Assembly (NCBI GenBank): GCA_036655895.1
Contig: JAVVPF010000001.1
Coordinates: forward strand, 62,001-126,000
Length of the DNA stretch: 64,000 nucleotides
Source of the DNA: Cloacibacillus sp.
GTDB lineage: Bacteria > Synergistota > Synergistia > Synergistales > Synergistaceae
Direction of reading: 5' to 3'
This document shows positions 53,810 through 62,399 of this stretch, piece by piece. Every line of letters starts with the position of its first letter. Position 1 is the stretch's first letter. Made by a program: the position numbers and the translations under genes. The notes below the pieces were generated by a model. The model was not told the origin of the DNA, did no database searches, and saw only the letters and a list, made by a program, of their open reading frames with translations.

Positions 53810-55117
53810 TCAAAGCACGCGGCCCATGATCAATGTGCGTTTGCTCTGTTTTTCACCGGTCTCCCAGCAGTTGCTGAGGTACTCCATGCAGAGCTTTAGT
53901 TTTTCGTCGGAATTGTAGTAGATTTCCAGTACAGCCTCGCCCGCGGATACTTTATCGCCGATTTTCTTGTTAACGCGTATCGCCACGGCTGGGTCTATCT
54001 TATCATCCATCTTCTGGCGTCCTCCGCCAAGCGCGCGTAGCGCTTCGCCTATGGAGAGCGCGTCCATTTTTGTGATGAAGCCGTCGCTTGCGGCTGTTAT
54101 TTTGAAGACTTTTTCAGCCTTTGGCAGCAGTTCCAGCGGTCTTTTCGTCACATTTGCGTCGCCGCCCTGCTCGGAAATGAGCTGCGCGAATTTCTCCAGC
54201 GCGGAGCCGTCGGCTATGGCGCGTTCGGCGAGTTGTACGCCCTCTTCGGGGGTCGGCGCTATTTTTGAAAGGCAAAGCATCTGTCCGCAGAGCGACAGGC
54301 AGAGTTCCCTTGTGTCGGAAGGCCCGCGGCCGTTCAGCACTTCTATTGATTCATAGACTTCCATAGCGTTTCCAACCCATTCGCCGAGCGGCTGTTCCAT
54401 GTCGGTGATGAGGGCGGAACATCTTTTGCCCAGTTTTTTTGAGGTGGAGACGAGCATCTCCGCAAGCTCGCGCGCGTGATCGTAATCTTTTTCAAAGGCG
54501 CCGTTGCCGCATTTTACGTCAAATACGAAGGAAGAGGCGCCTCCGGCTAGTTTCTTGCTGACGATGCTCGTAGTGATGAGCGCGTTTGACGGGACTGTTC
54601 CGGTGACGTCCCGCAGCGTGTAGAATATTCCCTCTGCTGGAGCCAGTTTCGGTGAATGGCCTGAGATGGCGCATCCTATTTTCCCCATCTGCGATAAAAA
54701 TTCTTCGTTTGTAAGGTGCATCCTCATGCCTGGTATCGCTTCAAGCTTGTCAACGGTGCCTCCGGTGAAGCCAAGGCCGGGGCCTGATAATTTTGAGATT
54801 GAGGCGCCGCACGCGGCGGCAAGGGGAATGAGCACGAGGGAGGTTTTGTCGCCTACGCCGCCTGTGCTGTGTTTGTCTACGACGCTGTGTTCGGCTGGAA
54901 ATTTGTAGGTGACGCCGGAGGCCGCAAGTTCCTGCGTCAGCGCCATTATCTCGTTGTCGTCGAGGCCGTTGAAGTATACGGCCATGAGCCAGGCTGCAAG
55001 CTGATACGACGGTATTGTTTTATCCATGAGGCCCGTTATCAGCGCATGGAATTCCAGCGGCCCGTGGCCTCCTTTGTCGCGTTTTTTTTCAATAAAATCT
55101 ATCATCGAAAAACTCAC
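53810..55117 (-). CDS. pdp: Pyrimidine-nucleoside phosphorylase
   Basis: A 435-residue member of the thymidine/pyrimidine nucleoside phosphorylase family. The phosphate-binding loop and signature KHSTGGVGDKTSLVLIPL is intact, with SGPGLGFTGGTVDKLEAIPG following. It splits uridine or (deoxy)thymidine with phosphate. Sequence does not settle deoA versus pdp specificity. It overlaps pnp by 4 bases, forming a nucleoside salvage pair. Confidence 0.93.
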   Translation of the reverse strand: MSFSMIDFIEKKRDKGGHGPLEFHALITGLMDKTIPSYQLAAWLMAVYFNGLDDNEIMALTQELAASGVTYKFPAEHSVVDKHSTGGVGDKTSLVLIPLAAACGASISKLSGPGLGFTGGTVDKLEAIPGMRMHLTNEEFLSQMGKIGCAISGHSPKLAPAEGIFYTLRDVTGTVPSNALITTSIVSKKLAGGASSFVFDVKCGNGAFEKDYDHARELAEMLVSTSKKLGKRCSALITDMEQPLGEWVGNAMEVYESIEVLNGRGPSDTRELCLSLCGQMLCLSKIAPTPEEGVQLAERAIADGSALEKFAQLISEQGGDANVTKRPLELLPKAEKVFKITAASDGFITKMDALSIGEALRALGGGRQKMDDKIDPAVAIRVNKKIGDKVSAGEAVLEIYYNSDEKLKLCMEYLSNCWETGEKQSKRTLIMGRVL

Positions 55118-55938
55118 AGCGTTACCTCCTCAAAAAAGCGCTCTATGAGGCGCGAAAGTTCGCCCGCTGATGCGGACATTACCTGAAGCACGTCCTGATG
55201 CGTCAATTTTTGGTCTGTGATGCCGGCTGCGTAGTTTGCGGCGCAGGAGAGCCCCAACACTTTGATGCCCATGTGCGCGGCCGTTATCACCTCCGGCACT
55301 GTGGACATGCCGACAATATCGGCGCCCAGCGTGCGCGCCATTTTGATTTCCGCCGGAGTCTCAAACGACGGCCCGCTGAAGGCTATGTAGACGCCCTCTT
55401 TTAACGCGATATTTTCTTTTACGGCTATATCTTTGACGCGCTTTGTGTAGTCTTTATCGTAGGCAGAGCCCATGTCGGGAAAGCGAACGCCCCAGTGGTC
55501 GTTGTTGACGCCTATCAGCGGGTTCGTGCCCATGTAATTGATGTGGTCGGTTATTGCGACTACAGTGCCGGGCGGTATCTCAAGGTTTATGCCTCCCGAG
55601 GCGTTTGTGACGACGAGGCACTTGATGCCCAGCTCGCCGAGCACACGGACGGGAAAGGTCACCTCCGGCATCGTGTAGCCTTCGTAGTAATGCACGCGGC
55701 CCTGCATGACGGCCACGGGAACTCCGCGGAACCAGCCGAAAATCAGCCTGCCCTCGTGCCCTGGAGCGGTTGAACGCGGCCAATAGGGGATCTCCTCGTA
55801 TGGTATTACCTCCGGGCGTTCTATCTGCTCCGCGATACGGCCAAGCCCGGAGCCGAGAATGAGCGCGGCCTTGGGCGTTATTTCAGTTCTTTTTCTGATG
55901 TATGCGGCGGCTTCGTTTACTTTGTCCCAATAGTACAT
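55114..55938 (-). CDS. Purine-nucleoside phosphorylase
   Basis: A 274-residue trimeric-type PNP: LILGSGLGRIAEQI, GHEGRLIFGW, MQGRVHYYEGYTM, TNASGGINLEIPPG and AFSGPSFETPAEIKM. It releases purine bases from inosine and guanosine with phosphate. Likely co-transcribed with the pyrimidine enzyme downstream, and 12 bases from xerD upstream. Confidence 0.94.
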   Translation of the reverse strand: MYYWDKVNEAAAYIRKRTEITPKAALILGSGLGRIAEQIERPEVIPYEEIPYWPRSTAPGHEGRLIFGWFRGVPVAVMQGRVHYYEGYTMPEVTFPVRVLGELGIKCLVVTNASGGINLEIPPGTVVAITDHINYMGTNPLIGVNNDHWGVRFPDMGSAYDKDYTKRVKDIAVKENIALKEGVYIAFSGPSFETPAEIKMARTLGADIVGMSTVPEVITAAHMGIKVLGLSCAANYAAGITDQKLTHQDVLQVMSASAGELSRLIERFFEEVTL

Positions 55939-55950
55939 TGCAGCATCTCC

Positions 55951-56856
55951 TTAGTGGGCGCGCGGGTGATATTTATCGTAACAGTCGCGCAGTTCCGTGT
56001 CTAGATGAGTATATTTTTCCGTCGTCAGTATAGAGTTGTGTCCAAGTATCTCCTGAAGCGTGCGCTGGTCCATGCCGCCTCGCAAAAGATGCGTTGCGAA
56101 GGTGTGGCGCAGGACGTGAGGGTGGAGCCGTTTGCGTTCGACCTTCGCCATTGCGCCGCGCTTGTGCATTATTATCCACAGAGATTCACGGTGCAGCTGG
56201 CGTCCGTTTCGTGAAAGAAAAAGCCACTCGGCGGAGTGTTTGTCAAGTTTTGGCCTGTACTCGCCGATATATTCTTTTATGATGCGGCAGATGGCTCCAA
56301 CAAAGGGTATGGTGCGGTCCTTATCGCCTTTGCCGCGCGCATACAGTATCCCGCTTTCCGCGTCGAGGTCCCTTAATTTTATACTGCAAAGCTCGGAGGC
56401 GCGCATTCCGGCAGCGTACGCGAGTTCTATAAAGGCGCGGTCACGCTTGCCTAACGCGGTCCCGTCCTCGCAGGCGTTCAATATCCTCTGTATCTCGCCT
56501 TCACTTAAAATTTGGGGCAGTTTTTCCTCTTTTGAGGAAAGCGGTGCAAGCCTAGGTAGGTTGTCGGTCACTCCGTCAAACTGCAAAAACTTTGCAAACG
56601 AGCGCATTACCGCGCCCATTCGCTGCACTGTGCTCTTTTTTTTGCCGCAGCTTTGCTGAACGAGCAGAAAACGCGACACGGCGTCGGCGTTTATGTCAAG
56701 TGGGTCGCGGCACCCGGATTTACAGTATTCAAGCCATATAGCGAGATCCGAGGCGTAGGCTCTTTTTGTGTTCTCGCTGCATCCGCGTTCCAGCCTTATG
56801 TAGTCTGAAAAGCGCCCTAATATTTTTTCAAGTTCTATCTGGTCTGAACGGTTCAT
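55951..56856 (-). CDS. xerD: Tyrosine recombinase XerC/XerD
   Basis: A 301-residue recombinase with a SAM-like N-terminal core-binding domain (SDYIRLERGCSENTKRAYASD) and full catalytic set: Arg in GMRASEL, Lys in RGKGDKDR, HVLRHTFATHLL, LGHNSILTTEKYTH with the nucleophilic Tyr. Its housekeeping neighbourhood suggests chromosome-dimer resolution rather than an element integrase. It overlaps the nudix gene by 4 bases. Confidence 0.9.
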   Translation of the reverse strand: MNRSDQIELEKILGRFSDYIRLERGCSENTKRAYASDLAIWLEYCKSGCRDPLDINADAVSRFLLVQQSCGKKKSTVQRMGAVMRSFAKFLQFDGVTDNLPRLAPLSSKEEKLPQILSEGEIQRILNACEDGTALGKRDRAFIELAYAAGMRASELCSIKLRDLDAESGILYARGKGDKDRTIPFVGAICRIIKEYIGEYRPKLDKHSAEWLFLSRNGRQLHRESLWIIMHKRGAMAKVERKRLHPHVLRHTFATHLLRGGMDQRTLQEILGHNSILTTEKYTHLDTELRDCYDKYHPRAH

Positions 56857-57398
56857 TTCCCGAACTTTTCGGCCATATACCAGTAATAGGCCATGAGGGT
56901 CTTTCCGTCGATTATTTTATTGTCCGCGATGAGCTGCCTTACCTCGCCGGTCGTGAAACGGCAGACCTTTATATATTCGTCGTCGTCCTCCTGGAGCTTG
57001 GAGCTTTCAAGCTGCGTCGCGTAGAAGAGCGTTATCATCTCCGTGCAGTAGCCGGGCGAGGTGTAAAATTCCGCGACCCTTTCAATGCGGCCCGGTCTGT
57101 AGCCGATCTCCTCCTGAAGTTCACGGACCGCCGTCTCTTCCGCGTCTTCTCCCGGCTCTACGAGGCCCGCCGGTATCTCGTATATATCTTCGTCGATGGC
57201 GTGGCGGTATTGTCTTACAAAAATGATCTCCCCGCGCTCGTTTACCGGCAGCATCGCAACGGCGGATTTATGGAGCACCACCTCGCGTATCTTTTCGGAG
57301 CCTGACGGGAACTTTACGGTGTCTATCCTGAGGTCCAGGATGCGGCCGTTGTATTTGTTTTCTGAACGGATGATGTTTCTCAGATCATTTTGCTCCAC
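56853..57398 (-). CDS. Nudix hydrolase, ADP-ribose pyrophosphatase type
   Basis: A 181-residue protein with the Nudix box GLVEPGEDAEETAVRELQEEIGY matching G-x5-E-x7-REUxEExGU, preceded by VRQYRHAIDEDIYEIPAG, the pattern of ADP-ribose pyrophosphatases, and SPGYCTEM after it. It hydrolyses ADP-ribose or related sugars. Located 12 bases downstream of fmt, then xerD. Confidence 0.88.
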   Translation of the reverse strand: MEQNDLRNIIRSENKYNGRILDLRIDTVKFPSGSEKIREVVLHKSAVAMLPVNERGEIIFVRQYRHAIDEDIYEIPAGLVEPGEDAEETAVRELQEEIGYRPGRIERVAEFYTSPGYCTEMITLFYATQLESSKLQEDDDEYIKVCRFTTGEVRQLIADNKIIDGKTLMAYYWYMAEKFGK

Positions 57399-57410
57399 CG
57401 CGAAAGCCTC

Positions 57411-58346
57411 CTATTCTATTGCTTCGCCCTCTGCAAGCCGTGCGCCGCGCGCCCAGTCTGAGGCTGGCTGCGTTTTTTTGCCCTCCGGCTGCACCTCCTT
57501 CAAAAGAAGCGCGCCCTCTTTGCATCCGACGACAGGGCCGTTTTCCGTGATTCGCAGCGCGCCGCACGCAAGCGCTGCGGCTGGTACGGCCTCCGCTTTG
57601 TGTACGCGAAGCCTTTTGCCGCGCGCCATACAGAAGACGCCGGGCGCTGTCCCTATTCCCCTTATTTTATTGACTATCTCGAAGGCTGTTGCGTTCCAGT
57701 CTATCCGGCCCTCGTTTTTATCTATCTTCGGCGCGCAGGTAGCCTTTGTTTCGTCCTGCTCAGTGAAGCGCCAGCTTTCTGGAGGCGTGCCGCACAGCAG
57801 CGATAAAAGCGCCTCAGTGCCAGAGGCGGCCGCCTTTTCAAAGAGGCTGTTCACGTCGTCCGACGCCTCTATCACAAGCGGAGGCTGCGCCAATATCGGG
57901 CCGGAGTCCATGCCGGCGTCGAGCCTGAATATAGAGACCGCGCTTTCCGTCACTCCGTCCATCAAAGCGCGCTGTATTGGAGCGGAGCCGCGGTATTGCG
58001 GCAGCTTTGACGGATGGATGTTTATGCAGCCGTAGCGCGGGAGCGAAAGCAGCGGCTCTTTGACTAGGTGGCCGAAGTCTATGACGAGTATGACGTCGGG
58101 GCGCGCCGCCTTTATCCACTCTATGCGCTCGTCGTCGCGCGATAGCCTCTCCGTCGTAAAGGTTGGAAGCCCAAGCGCAAGCGCCGTATCCCATACTGGG
58201 GTATTTTGGAGCTTGAGGCCCCGTCCTGACGGTTTTGGCGCGTTTGTGACGACCCATGAAGGGCGCAGCCCGCCCGACAGCAGTTCGAGGCAGCGCGCGG
58301 CAAACCGTCCAGAACCCATGAAGCCTACGGAAAGCTCGTTTTGCAT
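57411..58346 (-). CDS. fmt: Methionyl-tRNA formyltransferase
   Basis: A 311-residue enzyme that formylates the initiator Met-tRNA. Motifs: MGSGRFAARCLELL, INIHPSKLPQYRGSAPIQRAL, and SIFRLDAGMDSGPIL. The C-terminal OB-like domain is present. One-base overlap (TAATG) with def, the enzyme that removes the formyl group. Confidence 0.94.
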   Translation of the reverse strand: MQNELSVGFMGSGRFAARCLELLSGGLRPSWVVTNAPKPSGRGLKLQNTPVWDTALALGLPTFTTERLSRDDERIEWIKAARPDVILVIDFGHLVKEPLLSLPRYGCINIHPSKLPQYRGSAPIQRALMDGVTESAVSIFRLDAGMDSGPILAQPPLVIEASDDVNSLFEKAAASGTEALLSLLCGTPPESWRFTEQDETKATCAPKIDKNEGRIDWNATAFEIVNKIRGIGTAPGVFCMARGKRLRVHKAEAVPAAALACGALRITENGPVVGCKEGALLLKEVQPEGKKTQPASDWARGARLAEGEAIE

Positions 58347-58837
58347 TATCTCTCCGCCGCCTTTTTAGCGATCCTTTTTTTGAGGAACTGACGCTTCAGC
58401 GGAGATACCCGGTCTATGAGCAAACGCCCGTTTAAGTGGTCTATCTCGTGATGAAAGACGCAGGCGAGAAAACCGTCAAGCTCTTTTAGGAAGAGTTTTC
58501 CGTTTTCATCGTAATAGCGGACGTTTAGTTTTTCAGGCGAATCTACCTTTTCAAATATCCCTGGAAAGCTGAGGCATCCTTCTTCTCTGCGCACGGAGCC
58601 TTCTTCGTTTGTTATCTCTGGGTTTACGAGCACGAACTTTTCTCCGTTATAGTCGATCACTATAACTTTTTTTGCCTCGCCCACCTGTGGCGCGGCAAGC
58701 CCAAGGCCGTCGCTTGCGTACATCGTCTCCCACATGTCGGCGACCAGCGTTTTTAATTCTTCGTCGAAAACCTTTATCTCCCGCGTCTCTTCCCGAAGGA
58801 CGGGATCGGGGTAAACGCATATTTGTCTAAGGGCCAT
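58346..58837 (-). CDS. def: Peptide deformylase
   Basis: A 163-residue metalloenzyme with all three motifs: GLGLAAPQVG, EGCLSFPG and HHEIDHLNG (Cys plus two His bind Fe2+; Glu is catalytic). The ATG at 58835-58837 follows AGGAGG; an eight-residue upstream extension is rejected. First gene of the def-fmt-nudix-xerD-pnp-pdp run. Confidence 0.95.
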   Translation of the reverse strand: MALRQICVYPDPVLREETREIKVFDEELKTLVADMWETMYASDGLGLAAPQVGEAKKVIVIDYNGEKFVLVNPEITNEEGSVRREEGCLSFPGIFEKVDSPEKLNVRYYDENGKLFLKELDGFLACVFHHEIDHLNGRLLIDRVSPLKRQFLKKRIAKKAAER

Positions 58838-58889
58838 ATTGGACCTCCTGTCATAAAACATATACTATCCTGTGTGGATATTGTAACGT

Positions 58890-58929
58890 AAAACGCCCCT
58901 CCGCTCAACATAAAATGAGCGGAGGGGCG
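58890..58929 (-). terminator. Intrinsic terminator after rpsA
   Basis: A perfect 14-base stem CGCCCCTCCGCTCA/TGAGCGGAGGGGCG with an eight-base loop; on the minus strand it is followed by TTTTA. It separates the mutL-rpsA operon from def. Confidence 0.9.
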
Positions 58930-58957
58930 CGTCTGTTTATTTATTTGCGGTCAGAGC

Positions 58958-60583
58958 CTATTCAGCCTCTTCCTTCTCCTGATGCTTGAGGAGGTCGCCT
59001 ATCGAGAAATTCATCTCTTCCTGCGGGAGCTGGCTGTTTGAGGTCTCGCGGCCTCTGCGGTCGCCGTCGGGACGGCGGCGGCGCGGACGCTCTTCGCGTC
59101 TGTCGCCCTGATTCTGCTGGGGCTGACGCTGCTCGCGGGGCTCACGCTGTTCGCGCGGCGCGCTTGCTGCGGGAGCTCCCTCTTCACGGGGCGCGCGTTT
59201 TGCGTGCTCTTCATGCGCGGGGCGCAGTGAGAGACGGATGCGGCGCTCTGTGGGGTTCACTTCGAGTACGCGGGCTGTGACTTCCTGACCCTCCTGAAGC
59301 ACCTCTTTGGGGTTCTCGACTCTCTGAGTTGAGAGCTGGGAGATATGGATGAGGCCTTCTACGCCCTCTTCAAGCTCTACAAAAGCTCCGAAGTCGGCAA
59401 GTCTCACTACCTTTACGGGAACTTCCATATCTTTGAGGTACTTTTCGGCGGCATCCTTCCACGGATCGTTGAGCTGCTTGTATCCGAGGCTGATGCGCTT
59501 GCGGTCTGTGTCGACTTCGATAATCGAAACTTCGACCTTCTGGCCCTTTTTAAGAACTTCCTTCGGGTGCTTGATGCGCGTCCAGCTGAGGTCGCCTATG
59601 TGGATGAGGCCTTCTACGCCGGGCTCTATTTCAACAAAAGCTCCGAATTCTGTCAGGTTCGTGACTGTACCGTCTGTGAGCTTGCCGGTCGTCCAGCGCT
59701 CTGTCACGGTCGTCCACGGATCGTCAAGCGTCTGACGGATCGAGAGAGAGATTCTGTTGTTCTCTTTGTCGATGCCGATGACCCTAACCTTGACGTGGTC
59801 GCCCTTGGCTACGATATCCTTGGCCTTCGCGTTGCGCTGCCAGGAAAGTTCGCTGATATGTACAAGGCCTTCCATTGCTCCGAGGTTGACGAACACACCG
59901 AATGAAGTGATGCTGCTGACGTCGCCTTCGAGAGTGTCTCCTTCGTGGACTTCATCGTAGAAGGTCTGGCGCACGCCCTGAAGCTCCTCTTCGATGAGGC
60001 TGCGGCGTGAAAAGACCAGACGGCGCTTTCTGCGGTCCTTTTCGATAAGTTTGACGGGGAATTCCTGATCGAGGAGTTTTCCGGGGTTTACGCCATGTCC
60101 CTCCTGGGTCAGATGCGAAATGGGGATGAATCCTTCGATGCCGCAGCAGCTTACGATGAGGCCGCCCTTTACCTTACGGATACCCTTGACGTTGACCATT
60201 TCGTTTTTCTCAGACTCTTCTTCGAGCCTGTTCCAGCGATCGTCAAACTCGCAGCGCCAGCGCGAAAGACTGAGCTGTGCATCCTCGCCCTGATTGATGT
60301 TCGTGACCTGCACTCTCACCTTGTCGCCGTTCTGCGGTTCGGGAGTCTCTTCAACGAGGACTCTGTGAGTCCATTCCTTGCGGGGAAGGAAACCTTCGCA
60401 CTTGTAGCCTACGTCCACAAGCCAGCCGTCCTCGCGCGCGTCAACAACAGTACCGTCTACTACCTTGCCGCGATGGAAATCACCCATCACGTCGTACTGC
60501 TGCATCATTTCTTCCATTGTTTCTTCTTTTTCCTGTGTTTCCGGTGTTTCAATGCCGTCTTCTGTATGAAGCTCGTCAACCAT
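58958..60583 (-). CDS. rpsA: Ribosomal protein S1-like protein, five S1 domains
   Basis: About 541 residues. Five S1 RNA-binding repeats run from about 35 to 440, the last three well conserved (SFGVFVNLG...GLVHISELS, EFGAFVEIEPGVEGLIHIGDLS, DFGAFVELEEGVEGLIHISQLS). The tail is rich in Arg, Glu, Gln and Pro and ends in a short helix (FSIGDLLKHQ). S1 helps mRNAs bind the 30S subunit. AGGAGG abuts the first ATG of the frame, so the ATG at 60581-60583 (MVDELHTE) is preferred. It lies right after ispH, an arrangement seen fused in some Firmicutes. Confidence 0.9.
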   Translation of the reverse strand: MVDELHTEDGIETPETQEKEETMEEMMQQYDVMGDFHRGKVVDGTVVDAREDGWLVDVGYKCEGFLPRKEWTHRVLVEETPEPQNGDKVRVQVTNINQGEDAQLSLSRWRCEFDDRWNRLEEESEKNEMVNVKGIRKVKGGLIVSCCGIEGFIPISHLTQEGHGVNPGKLLDQEFPVKLIEKDRRKRRLVFSRRSLIEEELQGVRQTFYDEVHEGDTLEGDVSSITSFGVFVNLGAMEGLVHISELSWQRNAKAKDIVAKGDHVKVRVIGIDKENNRISLSIRQTLDDPWTTVTERWTTGKLTDGTVTNLTEFGAFVEIEPGVEGLIHIGDLSWTRIKHPKEVLKKGQKVEVSIIEVDTDRKRISLGYKQLNDPWKDAAEKYLKDMEVPVKVVRLADFGAFVELEEGVEGLIHISQLSTQRVENPKEVLQEGQEVTARVLEVNPTERRIRLSLRPAHEEHAKRAPREEGAPAASAPREQREPREQRQPQQNQGDRREERPRRRRPDGDRRGRETSNSQLPQEEMNFSIGDLLKHQEKEEAE

Positions 60584-60600
60584 ACCCAACATCCTCCTGC

Positions 60601-61434
60601 TTACATCATCTTTAATTTTTGGATCAGTTCTTTTATCAGCCAGTCAGGCGTGCTTCCGCCTGCGGCTATTCCTATTGTGCTCTTTTTTTCCAACCAGCTC
60701 CTCTCAAGTTCTCCTGAATGTTCTATCCACAAAGTCGGCACTCCGGAACCGAAGGCTATCTCTGCCAGTTTTCTTGTATTGGCGCTGTTTTTGCCGCCCA
60801 GAACTATTATGCCGTCCGCCTCTTCCGCAAGTCTGCATACAGACTGCTGACGGGCGAGCGTAGCCCTACAGATAGTATTATATACCTTTATCTCTGGAGA
60901 TACAGCGGCAAATCCACCAACTAACGCAGAAAACGTTTCGACTCTCTGCGTAGTCTGGCTCAAAATGCCGCATCTCTTGCCGTAGACGTCGGCTGGTATC
61001 TCCGACGGGTCGGCTAGCACATGCACCTCGCCCGAAACGTATCCCATGATTGCCTTGACCTCGGGATGCGTCGCGTCTCCTAATATTATCACGATATAGC
61101 CATCTTGGGAAAGTTTTTTTGCTCTTTCCTGCGCTGTTTTTACGAAAGGACATGTCCCGTCGACTATTCTTTTGCTTCTCGCGCGCAAAACCTCAAAAAC
61201 TTCGGGCGTAACTCCGTGCGCGCGAACAAAACAAGTGGCGCCGTGCGGCGCCTCTTCGGGGCTGTCGACGACGACAAGACCCAGCGCTTCGAGCCTTTTT
61301 ATCTCCTGCGGATTGTGTATAGGGCTTCCCAGCGCGTATACGTGAGCCTGCGTTTTCAATTCCTCTTCAAGCGTGGTGATGGCGCGCTTCACTCCGAAGC
61401 ACAGCCCCGTAGGGTCGGCGATGATTATCTTCAT
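60601..61434 (-). CDS. ispH: 4-hydroxy-3-methylbut-2-enyl diphosphate reductase
   Basis: A 277-residue iron-sulfur enzyme for the last MEP-pathway step, forming IPP and DMAPP. The three cluster cysteines are in GLCFGVKRA, GTCPFVK and NTICRATLARQ. HNPQEIKRL and the Ser-x-Asn segment KNSANT are present. The start overlaps the miaA stop by 4 bases. Confidence 0.95.
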   Translation of the reverse strand: MKIIIADPTGLCFGVKRAITTLEEELKTQAHVYALGSPIHNPQEIKRLEALGLVVVDSPEEAPHGATCFVRAHGVTPEVFEVLRARSKRIVDGTCPFVKTAQERAKKLSQDGYIVIILGDATHPEVKAIMGYVSGEVHVLADPSEIPADVYGKRCGILSQTTQRVETFSALVGGFAAVSPEIKVYNTICRATLARQQSVCRLAEEADGIIVLGGKNSANTRKLAEIAFGSGVPTLWIEHSGELERSWLEKKSTIGIAAGGSTPDWLIKELIQKLKMM

Positions 61435-62399
61435 AGCGCGCGGCCGCCGTCAAGGAAATTTTTGCAAAGAGGAACGGCGCAGCGCAGCGCCTCCGTCCGT
61501 GATATTTGATCGAAGTCAAACCAGCGCGCCGGCGTAAAATGCTGGAACCACGTCATCTGACGGCGCGAGAAGGCCTTTGTCGAGCGTATGTCTCCCTCAA
61601 TGGCCTGCGCGAAGCTGCACTTGCCTGCGAGATACCAGACCAGCTCACGGTAGCCGAAACCCTGGAGCGCCGGCAGCTCAGGCGAGTAGCCGTTGTCGAG
61701 CAGCCATTTTACCTCTTCCGGGTAGCCGCTTGCGAACTGCTCCTTTACGCGTCGTTCTATGTTTGTAAAAAGGTTCGCGCGCAGCCGCGTGAGCCCTATA
61801 TAGAAAAAGGAAAACGGGGATTCGATCCTGCGCTGATGTTCGTAGTGCCATGTGACGCCGCGCCCCGTTATCCTGTATATCTCAAGCGCGCGCATGGTGC
61901 GCACAGGGTCGTTCTGATGTATACGAGCGCCGGCCTCTGGGTCGGCCGCAGCAAGTTCGTTGTGGAGCGCGGAGAGGCCGCGTTCTTTTATCTCTTCTTC
62001 AAGCGCCGCCCGCACCGCGTCGTCCTTCGGCAGTTCGTCCGAAAGCATCCCTTCAAGCGCTCTGTAGTAAAACGGAGTGCCGCCGATAAAAAGCGGCGCG
62101 CGTCCACGTTTTATTATGCGCGCAGCGGCAGCGGCAGCCTCCTGCGCGAAGTCCGCCGCGGAGAATATTTGATCCGGGTCGGCCACGTCTATCAGATGAT
62201 GGACGACCTCGCGGCGCACCTCGCGCGAGACTTTGTCCGTGCCTACGTCAAGATAACGGTAGACCTGACGCGAATCGACGGAGATGACCTCGGCGTTCAG
62301 CTCCTTCGCAAGCGAGAGGCTGAACTCAGTCTTTCCGACCGCTGTAGGCCCGATTATTGCTATGACCGGAATTTTTTCTTGTTTTTTTTCTTCCTGCAT
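61431..62399 (-). CDS. miaA: tRNA dimethylallyltransferase
   Basis: A 322-residue enzyme adding dimethylallyl to A37 of UNN-reading tRNAs. P-loop GPTAVGKTEFSL, DSRQVYRYLDVGTDK, and GGTPFYYRAL are typical, and the C-terminal FSRRQMTWFQ matches the family. It directly abuts mutL, a common bacterial order, and uses DMAPP supplied by the ispH pathway. Confidence 0.95.
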   Translation of the reverse strand: MQEEKKQEKIPVIAIIGPTAVGKTEFSLSLAKELNAEVISVDSRQVYRYLDVGTDKVSREVRREVVHHLIDVADPDQIFSAADFAQEAAAAAARIIKRGRAPLFIGGTPFYYRALEGMLSDELPKDDAVRAALEEEIKERGLSALHNELAAADPEAGARIHQNDPVRTMRALEIYRITGRGVTWHYEHQRRIESPFSFFYIGLTRLRANLFTNIERRVKEQFASGYPEEVKWLLDNGYSPELPALQGFGYRELVWYLAGKCSFAQAIEGDIRSTKAFSRRQMTWFQHFTPARWFDFDQISRTEALRCAVPLCKNFLDGGRAL